Source: Phaffia rhodozyma
Taxonomy: Eukaryota > Basidiomycota > Tremellomycetes > Cystofilobasidiales > Mrakiaceae
Direction: 5' to 3'
Length of the DNA stretch: 64,000 nt
Assembly (NCBI GenBank): GCA_014706385.1
Contig: JACGZH010000002.1
Coordinates: 2,170,001-2,234,000, forward strand
Shown here: positions 53,080 to 64,000 of the stretch, piece after piece
How positions within the stretch are numbered: the stretch's first letter is position 1
Layout of the letters: each line of letters begins with the position of its first letter
The notes under the pieces: generated by a model
What the model was told of the DNA's origin: nothing
Seen by the model: only the letters and a program-made list of their open reading frames with translations
Databases searched by the model: none
Program-made: the position numbers and the translations under genes

Positions 53080-53209
53080 GGTGGCGATGGTTATTAAGGA
53101 TTCGAAGGGTGTGATGGGAGATGGATGGAACAGAGAAATTCAGTGACGCTCCAACCGCTAACCATCACCGTTATCATCACCATCATCGACTGGCTTTTCT
53201 TTCTCGAAG
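53080..53209. promoter_or_regulatory. Short divergent promoter, CSN5 / DCP1
   Basis: Only 130 bp separate the two start codons, including a run of CAT/CAC trinucleotides near 53160-53185. Both genes must share this control region. Confidence 0.5.
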
Positions 53210-54902
53210 ATGGCAGCTCATCCTCTCAACCTTAAGGTCCTTCAGAGGCATGACACGTCTATCTCTTCTATCATTGATTCAGCGACGTATGTTGTTCTGT
53301 ATCATTACCACGACGATTCGTGGAAGAAGGAGGGTATAGAGGGTTCTATGTTCATCTATCGAAGGTCCGGCTGAGTTTCCTTCCTTCTTTTTTTGACCTC
53401 ATGCATCAACCAACTTTAGTGAGACTGATGGTTCGCTCTCTCTGCTCTCTCATAGATCCTCAAACCCTCCGTTAGGGCTCATTATCCTGAACAGATACGG
53501 ACCAAACAACTTTGTCAGACCTATCACCCAAAACACTGAGTTTGACATTCAGGGAAAAGTTCTGATGATCAATGAGCAAGGCTCACAAGGGGCTGATGGT
53601 CAGTTTCATCTTCTTTTGTCTCCGCTTTCTTGGTCTACGACTTTATGTCACAGAGCCTTAACCGTTGTGATTATGTTTCCTCATCTGTATTCTCCTCAGC
53701 CAAGGTATCTGGTATTTGGGTCCATGATGAAGCTGAAGGCAAAAAACTGCTGGACCTCATGACCTCGTACGTAGAAAGATCCTCAGCATGATTCTCGCTC
53801 CTAGTTGCTGAACTTTCTTCTTGGGCTGAATCTCCAAAACCCAGACTACGAGACAAGGAGTGTATACCCGTCTCTCCACCGCTACCTTCCCCGGCACAGG
53901 TGGCACCTCCTACGGCCCAACCCCCTGCATCAGCTCCGGTTCCTGCTCCATCGTCCAATGGCTCTCTTTCTTTCTCTGAAATTCTCAATCGGCTCTCATC
54001 TCCTTCCATTTCGTCTGCCATGCCACAACCTGTTGTTTCTCAGTCTCCTGTAGTCACCTCAAGAATACCCCAAGGCCCTCACCCACCGTTAGCTTCGTAT
54101 CAACATCAAATACCGGCTTCTCCTTTACGTCCCTTGCCGTCTGACCCTTCGGTCGGAGTATCAAGGACATCTGTCCCTCCCCCCACGAGTCCCTCCCGAC
54201 CGGGAAATGGAACCAACCTCAAGGGGAACGATTTACTCCAAGCATTGTTTGCCTCGGCAAGCAACAGCCCTCAAACAACTCCTACCTTTTCACCGGCTAG
54301 AGTGCATTCCCAGCCGTCAATGGCTCCACCTGCTCCTCCTCAATCTTCTCAACCGTTGATGTACGCTCCCCATCATGGTGTACCCCCTCCATCCTCCTAT
54401 CCTCAGCCTCCTCAGGTTATGCAGCCTCCTCATCCTGCAAACCAGCCCTCTTTACAACAGTCTCGCGCCGCTCCTACAAGCTCCTTCCCTCCTCCGGCTC
54501 CTTCTGGCGTACCGAATGGATACACCCTCGACTCGCAAAGGCTTCAATCAGATGTCGCGCTAGCGTTTGTCGGAAGATCTGTTCCTTCGAAGGGTCGCGA
54601 ATCGGGTGATTTTCAAGCACAGTCGTCTGCTCCATTGGGAAAGACAGAATTTATGAACCAGGTCGTAAGACTGATTCAGGTCCGTATAGCAAGCCATTCC
54701 CGCAATGACGATTTATTTTACTGACCTTTTTTCGAGCATTTGGATTTATGGGTCATGTTCTGACGAACAGACGGATCCTGTATTCGTAGATTCACTATAC
54801 ACAAAGTATCTGGCTACTTCCGCGTCGATGGATCGATCGGAACGAGGTCCTATCGTCAGGGGATACGGCGGAGGGAGAGGTGGTGGAGCAGACGTCGGGT
54901 AA
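53210..54902 (+). CDS. DCP1: mRNA-decapping enzyme subunit 1
   Basis: Activator of Dcp2 in 5'-3' mRNA decay, located in cytoplasmic P-bodies. Exon 1 begins MAAHPLNLKVLQRHDTSISS and continues with IIDSATYVVLYHYHDDSWKK and GSMFIYR. The next exons carry PPLGLIILNRYGPNNFV, PITQNTEFDIQGKVLMI and VSGIWVHDEAEGKKLLDLM, the EVH1-like Dcp1 fold. A long Pro/Ser-rich linker follows (about 53890-54590), then FMNQVVRLIQ spliced to TDPVFVDSLYTKYL, matching the Dcp1 C-terminal trimerisation helix seen in metazoan and some fungal forms. It ends Gly/Arg-rich (GYGGGRGGGADVG), TAA at 54900-54902. Much longer than S. cerevisiae Dcp1, which lacks the linker. Confidence 0.9.
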
Positions 54903-55155
54903 TTTTCAAAGGGCGAATAGAAAGCCGAACGAAGGAGTTTTCTATGTGAGACAGGATAAAGAAGGTTGGGATGCACGCGTGTGTTTAAAGGAGCGTAGGT
55001 TTGTCACTTGCGGACCAAGAAGGGTAGCCTGAACTCCAATTCATGACCCCTTTCGTGTCTAATCATGATATCAACCTTGGCCTTGTCCAGAGATTGTACA
55101 ACGCTATTGTTTGTTCATCATTAACCTGTCATTAAATATACGATGAGTGACGTTG

Positions 55156-58100
55156 TTACATGACTGTTGGATCAACAATCTGATGCTTGCTAAAGACCCC
55201 TTCTCTCATTTGGGGGAGGAAGTTATCCTCTTGAAACCCCGAATGAACATCAGATTCCAAGAAGAAAAAGTTTTGGATTTGAGATTCAAGTCTTGTATGA
55301 TATTTTCTTTGATTGAATAGAAAGAACAATTCGAAACAATGAACGGGTGCAGACATACGGTACTCTTGAGGTTTGTGACGGATGCAAGACGTGGTCAACC
55401 TGCGAAGGAATTCCACTATAGACGACGAAACCGATTTCTCCCGGTTCTATCATAAGATTCCATTTTGTTTTATTTCATTTTTGACACCGAACAATGAAGG
55501 AACAAAAGCGCGCGAAGGAAAGAGAGAAAGTTAGCAATCAACCACCATTGGAAAAGGATGATCAAAATTTTCGTCCTTGTCAACCGCGTGTGATGGGCGA
55601 GACTTACCCCTATGGCAACCTCTAAAGCAAATCGACACGCCTCGACCAAATCTCGATCCTGAACTATCCAGTCGAAGAGATTTTCATCCCAGACATCAAG
55701 CATACTTCGAAGAACGCTTACCGCCTATTCAGACCCGATGAAGAAATCACTCATCAGTTTAGTTAGGCAACGGCAGAAATAAAAGCCTCGGTGAGCGCAG
55801 ATGGAGATCGAACAGAGAATGCGCAGACAAACCTGCTCGGACGATGCTAAAATAAGCACATCGCTGTTTTCCCAAGAAGGGGATATTCGCAAAGCTCGCT
55901 CAAGGATGGATCGGAGGATACTCATCGCACCGGGCTGGTTGAAAGGATAGATCGTCACCAACGGAGGTCGCCGTTTGTCATGCGGATTACCGCTGACAAT
56001 ATTTCGAAGAACAGCTAGGTATCGGACGATGATAGCATCATTGGGCTCGACAGATAACGCGCCAATGGTTGAAGTAGGTTGCCTGGATTAAGGACCATAG
56101 TGAAAGGAAAGAAAAAAACACTCGGGAGAGATTAGCAAACAGGAGCTGAGAAGGAGAGCTAGAGAGAAGTCATAGATGAAAGAGGGACGGAGACAGCAAC
56201 TCACTTCACATCGATTGTAGCGAGAGCTTGCAATATCTTGGACTTGACATCCCATCTTGATCGATAAGCCATATTCTAGTTTATCGTTCGGTATTTATGT
56301 GATTATATTCTCAATATACAGCCCAAGAACGCTCTTGTTGATCTGTTGATTGAGCAGAAAAATAATTTCCTAAACTCACCACCAAGATCTGCAGAGCAGG
56401 CAAGCGAACAACGTTCGGTTGGTTTGGTTGGCAATAGAAAACGACGGTCGACAAAGCATTTTTGTCTAGGAGGACCTATAAATTTGATATGCAGAGGAAA
56501 GACAATCGCAAGGAGAGTAGAGCAGAGAACTGAGTAAACGAACACAAGTTTTTAGAAATAGATCAGACAAAAAAATCCCATACCGTTTTCATTGGCGAAA
56601 ACTCTAGAACAAAGTTCGCTAAGCCTCCGAGGGCATTTGCTCTGACTCCAATAAACTTCCGATCATGCGATCGTCTAGGTTTCACGCTAGATGCCGTGGC
56701 CAAATCTGCCTCGAGTAGCTCTAGGAGGATAATAGCAAACCCTGAGTCAACGAGGCTTGATCTGAGCACCGAGACTGATCGAGAGAGGCATTTGACAAGC
56801 TCGCACGCGGCTGAACGAATGCCTGTTGAGTGAGGATGTGTTAGAGAGGTGTGTAGTATTGGAAGGAGGAGAGGTAAATCCAGAACAAGCTGTCGAATAG
56901 TCTGGTCCTGATAAGACAGCGCAGCGAGGGCAGTCAAGACACCCTAACACGAGAAAAGAAGATATGATGAACGATAGAACTACGATTAGTTGGAGGTGCG
57001 CGTTGTAGAGAAACGGAAACAGCATGAAAGCCAAAGAAGCCCGAAATCGATACAGACCTCTCTCAACCGGACCTTCCACTCTAACCCACCAACATCTTCC
57101 TTTACTAATCGCTCCCACTCGGCTTTCAATTTCTCATCCTCGGCTGAACTCACAACCACCCTTCCAGCTACTTTCAGTTCATCCAAACTGATTAGTTTCC
57201 TTTGGATTTCCCGTTTGTCACCCGAATCAGTACAAAGAGCAACCCCAAGCTTCGGAAGAATACCCGCCTCCAAAGCCAACTTTTCCATCAGCTGATGATG
57301 TTTGCTGTGGATGACTCTGGCTGTGTACATAGTTAGTGATGGCCAAGAAAGACACATCAGCTCTAATGGAGTTGAAAAATGAGGACGGCCATGACGAGGA
57401 AGGCGCACCTATCGTAAATGTTGTTTTGACTCTCTCCTCCTCTGGTACCCCTCTCTCCAAGAGGTTGGCGAAACAATCAAAGACCGCTCTCTTAGGCGTG
57501 CTACCCGATTCCGCACAAGCGCTGTCTCAACCCAGACCAAAAATAATCCGAAAAAGACAGATCATAATTACCAGTTGAGTAAATCAACAGAATCAAAGTG
57601 CTGTATTGAAAGGGAGCTGATATCCACATACAATGTCGCGCTGGCCAAACGAACACTACAGTGTTTGCTTTGAAGGAGTTGAGACTCTATCTCATTTGAT
57701 AAGTATGGATGAGTATCGTCAACTGTTACGTCAGGTATCAGCCCCAGTCGAAGAAACAACACGTTGAATGAGTGACGTCTTTAAATCGATACCAAGAAAC
57801 GCTATGAGGACATGTGTACTAACTAGTGTCGCTCTGATGGTTCTCGACGATATACTCAAGACTCCCTTGATTCTTTTCAGTGTTTCGCAAAGCTGTCAAG
57901 AGCTCCAATGCAGCAACCGTTGTCTTGTGATTGTTTAATTTTTAAGTCACAAGACGAGAAAATCGGAGTAAGCATAAAATCTCGGTAAAAGACTGAGGAT
58001 AAACCTGCGCGATCGTCTCAAGAGAACAGCTTCCTCGAGAAAGACAACTCACCTTAACATCCATCTCTATTGAGGCCTTCGATCCATCTGAGTTAAAAGT

Positions 58101-59247
58101 CTTTAACAATACCTCGGATAGCTCGCCGACGAAAAACTTTGTACTTTGAATTTCTTCCGTCTTTGGGTCTGGCAAGACTTGCATGTCATCTTTTACGAGT
58201 CGTTCGAAAGGTCTTTCAAGCGGAAGCGAGCACCATTCTTTCAGAGTCCGTCGATGATGCGAAGTTTGGATGAGTGCGGTAAGCAGTTGGAAGATCAGTG
58301 GGTACAGACGTCGTTGAATCGGTGTCATTTGGGATGACGATTGGGGCACAAATACATAAGAGAGTATTATGGATAGATTTGTAGGCTTTCCGGGCGTAGT
58401 CGTAATTATCAGTCAGTCAGTCAGTCAGCACAGTGCACGTGTATAATGAAGAGGAAGAGGAAGAGAGAATGAGGAGACCTACGCTCAAGAACTCTGCTAT
58501 CCTGCTGCCTACAAGCTCTCGTATTTGTTTCTCCTTCTCGATCGCTGCCCCTTCTTCCTCCTCCTCTTCGAATTGGCCATCGACATCCATTCTTTCCGAA
58601 CGCTCGTCCTCTTCTCCAACTTCCAGATTCACACCGGTACCATATCGGTCTCCTCCACAGTATTCTCCTATGACTCGGCCTAGACCAGCTACCGTACGAA
58701 GAACTGTTTCAACCTCTTTTAGTTTCCGAACATCAAACAGCTTGTCGGACGGTATGGCTGAGAGAGATGTTAGGAGGTTGGATACAAGATCGGCGCAAGG
58801 AAAGACGGCAGGAATGAAATCACTCGGGGCGGCTATGAAATGCAAGTAAACACAGGACAGCGGGAGAAGATGGTTCAGCTCGTTGTAAGAGGAACACGTT
58901 CTTTCTTTACCGAAAACCAACAGTACGAAGAGTGATCTGTTGAAAATATCGATTGATTACTCACTATGAGTTAATGAACCGATGATAACTACGGCCTCCA
59001 ACCTAGCTTCTCTCTGTTCTATCGACTCCTTACCACCAGGCCCGCTTGCGTTTAATCTACAGAGTCCGGTGAGTGAGCGGATGATAGGCAGTTGACCGAG
59101 TACGATAAGTTTGTAAGATGGATCTCCTATGACTTTGTTCTTGAGCAGATTCAATTCGGCAAGGGTAGGTGTAGTAGAGGCGAAAGATGAGGAAGGACCG
59201 GTTGAGGGAGCGGATGCTGGGAGGAAAGGCGTATGGGGGATCGTCAT
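55156..59247 (-). CDS. VID28: Armadillo-repeat subunit of the GID/CTLH ubiquitin ligase (Gid5/Vid28, ARMC8)
   Basis: A scaffold of the GID E3 complex that links substrate receptors such as Gid4. Start taken at MTIPHTPFLPASAPS (ATG 59247). Exons then show LAELNLLKNKVIGDPSYKLI, LEAVVIIGSLTH, TVLRTVAGLGRVIGEYC with an acidic insert, RRLYPLIFQLLTALIQTSHH, ALAALSYQDQTIRQLVLDLP, STGIRSAACELVKCLSRSVS, VRANALGGLANFVLEFSPMK, SRWDVKSKILQALATIDVKQ, NPHDKRRPPLVTIYPFNQPG, and MLDVWDENLFDWIVQD. Repeated Arm-type helices and the FVLEFSPMK segment match ARMC8. The terminal exons after 55620 are less certain; the final frame ends QIVDPTVM with TAA at 55158-55156. An in-frame upstream ATG at 59385 would add a His-Pro repeat leader. 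Confidence 0.82.
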
Positions 59248-59716
59248 CCTCGGGATGTTGGCTATTCGCGTTGATTTTCTTGTTGATTGTGAATTGTGTA
59301 TGTATGTGTGTTTATAGTTACAGCCTTCTTCGTGTGTGTGTGTGTGTGGAAGTGGATGTGGATGTGGATGTGGATGTGGATGCAAACGTATATGTGAAGG
59401 TGAAGGTGACGATGACGATGAAGACGGGTGAGTGTTTGGATAGATGGAAGAATGTCGATTTAATCAAATCGTCATGGCATTAATCTTATCTGTAAATGCA
59501 CACGACACACGATCAACATGGCAAGCCAACACCCATTCTCATCATTCTCTTGACCATCATCTTTCGATGTTTGTATGATGCTGCTGTTGACCTTGTTGCC
59601 TGCTTAAAGAAAACCAGTCTGAAGCTAAGAAAGCTAAGGAAGATGAATCTCATCTAAACATTCTATATATTCGACGTTTTCAACATGAAGAGCTTGTCTA
59701 AGAAGTAAAACACTTC
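59248..59716. other. Intergenic region with dinucleotide and hexanucleotide repeats
   Basis: Promoter region of VID28 and 3' end of HIS5. A TG run (about 59331-59347) and a GGATGT repeat (about 59350-59381) stand out, followed by GATGAC repeats. Read on the minus strand they would encode (His-Pro)n and (His-Thr)n. Confidence 0.6.
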
Positions 59717-61204
59717 TCAAGCCAGCACCTTAGTCAGCCTCTGAACCAATACCTTGCACTCTTCGTCTGATCCGACGGTGACCCTGAGACATCCTTCGCA
59801 CCCTAGCTCGTTTCCTCTAAATCTGACAACAACCCTCTCCTGCTCTGCCATCCGGGTATAAACCTCTTTGGCTCGGGTGTTGCTAACTTTTCCGTTGGGT
59901 CCGTCGAGTACCTGGACAAGGATAAAGTTGGCGTGGTTCGCACCGAGGACGGCACCGAGTGCAGGGATCGACTTGAACTGTTCGAGAAGGAACGTTCGGT
60001 TTCTGATCAACTGAGAAATCTTGGACTGGAACGTCTGGATGGCGGGAGGAGAGAGAGCAGAGAGCGCGAGAGAGGCAGTCGGGGTGGAAACGCTGTAGGG
60101 AGCCTTTGTGTTTGAGAGAATCTGGACCATGGGCGCGGAAGAATAGGCGATTCCAAGTCTACGTACGTTGGTATAGATGATCATACGTAGTGTGCCGTCA
60201 GTATTCTATCTTTACATCCAGTGTGTGTGAACAGGAGAGAAGAGGAGAGAGGACGAACCGAATGGCGGCCAACCCGTGGCCTTTGCTGAGCGTCTGACTG
60301 ACACACACGTTTCCATACTTCTCCACCAAGCTAACAGCCGACACCTCCTTCTCCTCTCCGGCGAAATCAATATAGGCTTCGTCGACCACGACGATTCCCT
60401 TGAAATCCGGGTTCTCCAAGATCGAGATGATCTTCGGAAGAGGGATCCGTGTTCCTGTAGGGTTTCCGGGTGAACAAAGGAAGATGAGCTTGATGGTAGG
60501 ATCTGAAGCTACTGCTTTGTTGACCTGATAGTGAATCGAGAACAGAGAAGAATGAGCCGATGTGGTCAAAGTGAAACGAGCACAAAAGAGATCACTAACC
60601 GCCTCAAGATCGACGTCAAACTTTCCCTGATCGGTGATGAGCGGGACTTCGACGACTTCAACGTCGTTCACCTGAGCGGTGACCTTGTACATACCGTACG
60701 TTGGCGGGCAAGTGAGAATCTTGTCTTGTCTGGGCTGACACGTCACTCTCATCACCAAGTCGATCACTTCGTCCGAACCAACGCCGAGGAAGACGTGATC
60801 GGTCGAGGAGAGTCCTCGGAGCTCGGCCAAACGAGCCTTGATCGGTATGTGAGTAGGTGATGGGTATCGGTTCAGATTCGCACCAGCCGGAAGCGAAGTC
60901 AATGTCGGGTCATCTGTCTGTAAGAACACATATGGTAAGAAGAAAAGTGACGGCCAGCGGACGATCGGTTCGTTGTGAGCCACGGATCTATCGAATTAGG
61001 ATGTACGCGTTACAAAGATAGGAGACGAACAGGGATAGAGTGACCGAGTGCATTTTCATTAGCATCCAAAAGGATTCCGATATCATAGTCATCTCTGGCG
61101 GATCGATATGGTTCGAGCGAGAGAATATTAGGCCTGATGATAGCCTCGATATCGAAGTGGGCCGGGTAGGAAGGATAAGGCGAAGTGAGTCCTTTGATGG
61201 GCAT
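59717..61204 (-). CDS. HIS5: Histidinol-phosphate aminotransferase
   Basis: PLP enzyme of histidine synthesis converting imidazole acetol phosphate to histidinol phosphate. Exon 1 begins MPIKGLTSPYPSYP with RPNILSLEPYRSARDDYDIG and LLDANENALG. The next exons have LNRYPSPTHIPIKARLAELR, HVFLGVGSDEVIDLVMRV, CPPTYGMYKVTAQVNDVEVV, IFLCSPGNPTGTRIPLPKII, GIVVVDEAYIDFAGE and CVSQTLSKGHGLAAIR, where the Lys of TLSK is the Schiff-base residue and NPTG/DEAY are the PLP-contact motifs. The final exon ends ECKVLVQRLTKVLA, TGA at 59719-59717. Full length for the class-II family. Identification is secure. It shares a promoter with ORT1. Confidence 0.96.
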
Positions 61205-62061
61205 GTCTGGAATGGTTTTCTATCTTGATTTTTGTTCTTGAGCTATGCTATGTAAGAGTGTGGTACTTGTTCGGAAGGATGAGCTGTGAAAGAAGTAGTT
61301 CTTGTGTATTTAAGCGAACAATGAGAGAAACGTTGAGGGAGTCATCCAGCTTGGACGAGTCACAGCCCAGAGAGCTGTGCAAGATTTTGTGGCGTGAATT
61401 GTCCACGTGTTATCATTCATTCGCTGCCCTATATGGCTGTGTAGCTCAACATCAATATCCAGGCCGAGGTCGGATGGAGTGGTCCCTGGGTGGTTGATAA
61501 GCAAGTTAATCAATGATTCAGGCAGTATACCTCCCAGGCTAGGTGGTCAGTCTGTCAGTTGGGCTTGGTTGGCCGGCCGAATAGGCTGGCAAATTCTTTG
61601 GACTCTCTAATTCAACAGTGTAGAAAAGCGACAGCCTCAGTTGGTGTAGAACGTAAGAGATAAATGATTCTGGCAGCGCCAAGACGGCTTGATCATTGTA
61701 TCACTCTTCTTCTTGCTTCTTTCGCTTTACCTAAATGTTCACCAACTGCCTCTACGTCATTCGTTTCTTCGCTTAACTTTTGGCAGTCTCTTCTGCCATT
61801 CAACCATTTGCCGTTTGAGCTATCTGCTATCGCTCTATGCCATATAACCCTAACATACTTCAGTAGGGTCGGCTGGGTTCATCTTATTGCAAAAAAAATA
61901 CGTATTATTTCGAGCGATTTCATACTCGGTCTTGATAACAAAAAAAACATCATCCATCGCCTAGGTTCCCTTTACTCTCTCTGTCTCTTCCTTCCTCATC
62001 TATCACACGCGCTTCTTCTTTGACTCTGTTCCAACAGCTGAAGGACCCTGTTCGGAATTCG
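61205..62061. promoter_or_regulatory. Divergent promoter, HIS5 / ORT1
   Basis: 857 bp between opposed starts. Apart from the TGACTC cores, it contains GGTTGGCCGG-type GC patches and A-rich runs near 61890-61945. A 119-codon frame (61664-62023) has no recognisable features and is not called. Confidence 0.4.
61339..61362. promoter_or_regulatory. Two TGACTC (Gcn4-type) cores upstream of HIS5
   Basis: GAGTCA occurs at 61339-61344 and 61357-61362, reading TGACTC on the HIS5 strand, about 135-158 bp upstream of its ATG. TGACTC is the core of the bZIP site bound by Gcn4/CPC1 in general amino-acid control. Location upstream of a histidine gene, in a region shared with an ornithine carrier, supports function; binding is inferred. 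Confidence 0.55.
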
Positions 62062-63769
62062 ATGACTGAAGTTGCAATCCCGGAAGGGTCTCAGTCCCAA
62101 CAGTTGAAGGATCTAGCCTTTGGATCCGTAGCTGGATCCTGTGCAAAGGTGTTTGAGCACCCGTTCGATTTGTGCAAGGTGTGTCTATCTTGAAGAAGAG
62201 TTCTCCTCACGATAAATTCTTTTCTTTCTTCTTTGATTTAGAAGGCTGATTTGGTTGACATTTGTCGTTTCCCTTCTGTTCTCTCCGAATAGGTTCGTCT
62301 ACAATCTCAACCACCGGACAGCGCGCTTAGGTTTGTCTTGCTTCTGGCCGTATCCTGATTCGTGAGTTGATGCTGCACCAGATAGCCTGACGCGATAATT
62401 CTGTCTTCTTGAGTTTCTCTTAGATATACAGGCCCATTGGACTGCTTTAAGCAAACCTGGTCTAAAGAAGGAATCCGAGGTCTCTACAGGGTGCGCGACT
62501 TTATATCTTCAGCTTTGTCTCTCCTCGGCGCGTTCTGATCCCTCCGAATGACTGACGCGTTTCATGATGGATTGGCGAACGTGTATCCAGGGTCTAAGTG
62601 CTCCTGTAGTCGGCGCCTCCGTTGAGAATGCGACCCTGTTTCTTGTCTATAATCAAATCCAAAAAGCGATAACTTCTTTCAAAGGAGACACTGGATCCGC
62701 CAACGCTCCGGAGGTAGCAAGCATAGGGGAATTAGCAATAGCCGCGGCAGGCGCTGGCTTCATCGCTAGTTTCGTGTTGTAAGTTTGCTGCGCATGCGTT
62801 CGTGCTTTCTTCTCATTCACCCACAGCATGCTCACATCTTCTTCTCCGGTCTTTTACTATTATCTGGTGTTTGCGCGATTTAGAACACCAATCGAGCTTA
62901 TCAAAGTCAAGATGCAGGTTACCCTTCTCTCGCGTGAAGGTCTACTCTCCTCGTCGTCCTCTGTTCAACCAGGCAAGAAGCCAGACTTTTCTCGCTTGCC
63001 AGGCCCTTGGACTATCATCAAGCAAACCTACGCCCAGACCGGTCTCCGTGGGTTCTGGCTCGGCCAGTCCGGTACGCTCCTCCGAGAGACCGGTGGGTCG
63101 AGCGCCTGGTTCTCTGCTTTCGAGATTGTCAGCAGAGCTTTCATGCGGCTTAGAGAATCCCAGCAGGGCCTTCCCAAAGGCTCGGTGACCAAGAAGGATC
63201 TCAAAGCCTGGGAGCTCTGTGTGTCCGGAGGTGCAGCTGGAATGGCATATAACAGTAAGTACTCATTTCTTGACACATTGCAACACCATATTTTTCGTAC
63301 TTGTATCACTTTTTGGACTGACTTATTTGTTCATTTCTCCATGTTACAAAAGTCGTCCTGTTCCCTGCGGACACTGTCAAATCCGCCCTACAGACTGCAG
63401 CTGAGCTTCGACCTGATCTCACACGCCAACCTTCTTTCATGGGTACCGCTAAAGAAATCTACAAGGCTCGTGGTCTTAGAGGTCTCTACGCAGGGTGTGT
63501 TCATATCTTTTCACAAGGTACCAATATGTGGACAAACTCTGATCATACTTTGTCTTTGGGGCTTCTTCAATATATTTGTTCTTGTTTCCATCAGGTGTGG
63601 AATCACCGTAGCCAGGGCGGCGCCTAGTAGCGCACTAATCTTTTTGATTTACGAGTCACTTAATGTGAGTGATCTTATCCGTTCGAATCAATCATCTTCG
63701 CTCTCTAGAAACCGTTCTGATCTGGTCTTGTGCTCTCGTTTCGTCCTTCATCAGAATCACTACGCGTAG
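62062..63769 (+). CDS. ORT1: Mitochondrial ornithine carrier (SLC25 family)
   Basis: Inner-membrane carrier exporting ornithine made in mitochondria for arginine synthesis. Exons rejoin to three SLC25 repeats: FGSVAGSCAKVFEHPFDLCK then VRLQSQPPDSALRYTGP; IAAAGAGFIASFVL then TPIELIKVKMQV; and CVSGGAAGMAYN then VLFPADTVKSALQTAAELRP. The three Px(D/E)xx(K/R) signatures PFDLCK, PIELIK and PADTVK are present. GSSAWFSAFEIVSRAFMRL and GLRGLYAGCGITVARAAPSS follow, and the last exon ends NHYA, TAG at 63767-63769. HPFDLCKVRLQ and the order of motifs fit fungal Ort1/Amc1 and human SLC25A15. The substrate could also be a related basic amino acid or carnitine. Start MTEVAIPEGSQSQQLKD. Confidence 0.87.
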
Positions 63770-64000
63770 AGTCTCTTCCCATATAATTCCCACTCGTTGT
63801 GATCTCTCTCTTGTTCTTTTGGTTATTATTCTTTATGTGGTTCTCCTAGATCTATCAATGTTTCTGCCTGTGCTCTCATGTATGTCAACGTATAGAAGTG
63901 CCTAGTTGCGTGCTGTTGGTGTAACCATGTAACCGTGTTATGTAATCATCGCCGCCTTGCTGTCCGCCCTCTCTCTCAACATCTCTCTTTTCTTCTACAT
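63770..64000. other. 3' flank of ORT1
   Basis: T-rich sequence to the window edge, probably the ORT1 3' UTR. No further gene is visible. Confidence 0.45.

Noticed and set aside
59187..59483. Plus-strand frame with Val-Asp repeats
   Set aside because: Translation of the GGATGT microsatellite; antisense to the VID28 start.
61664..62023. 119-codon plus-strand frame upstream of ORT1
   Set aside because: No domain, no membrane topology that fits a family, and it ends before the ORT1 start; probably promoter/5' UTR.

Overview
The window looks like nuclear chromosomal DNA from a basidiomycete yeast. I infer Tremellomycetes, possibly a Cystofilobasidiales or Phaffia-type genome, but the class is not proven by the sequence. 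The reasons are near-balanced base composition, closely packed genes on both strands, many short introns (about 40-170 nt, GT...AG, some with TACTAAC-like branch points), intron-split histone genes, and typically fungal housekeeping proteins. I see no tRNA, rRNA, transposon, CRISPR, plasmid or viral features. Twenty-three protein-coding genes are supported; most had to be rebuilt by joining exons across frames.

Layout. 1-8.2 kb: a RecQ1/RECQL-type DNA helicase (minus, cut by the left edge) diverges from pantothenate synthetase PAN6 (plus); a serine-rich orphan gene follows (minus). 8.4-17 kb: an EF1B-gamma/GST-like protein (minus), a secreted S1/P1 nuclease (plus), V-ATPase assembly factor VMA12 (minus) diverging from 3-hydroxyanthranilate dioxygenase BNA1 (plus), then ribokinase RBK1 (plus). 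17-27 kb: a large low-complexity helical-repeat orphan and a WW/RGG protein, both minus. 27-40.6 kb: exocyst subunit EXO70 (plus), a UBR-family E3 ligase (minus), an acidic GGF-repeat/EF-hand-like protein (plus) and ribosome biogenesis factor RRP7 (minus).

40.9-49.5 kb: a two-RRM SR-type splicing protein (plus), a secreted fasciclin protein (plus) and a divergent histone H4-H3 pair. 49.8-64 kb: COX19 (minus), COP9 signalosome isopeptidase CSN5 (minus) diverging from decapping activator DCP1 (plus), the ARMC8/GID5 (VID28) subunit of the GID ligase (minus), histidinol-phosphate aminotransferase HIS5 (minus) and the mitochondrial ornithine carrier ORT1 (plus).

There is no operon logic; genes are mostly paired by shared divergent promoters. 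Two promoters carry readable regulatory grammar: ACGCGT (MluI cell-cycle box) clusters between H4 and H3 and between the RecQ helicase and PAN6, and two TGACTC (Gcn4-type) cores between HIS5 and ORT1. The most unusual features are in RNA processing and protein detail: 9-nt micro-exons in CSN5 (inside the JAMM catalytic motif) and in the SR gene, recurrent GTTCGT 5' splice sites, a UBR box lacking two conserved cysteines, and a GGF-repeat acidic protein. I did not find a mobile or defence-type novel system.
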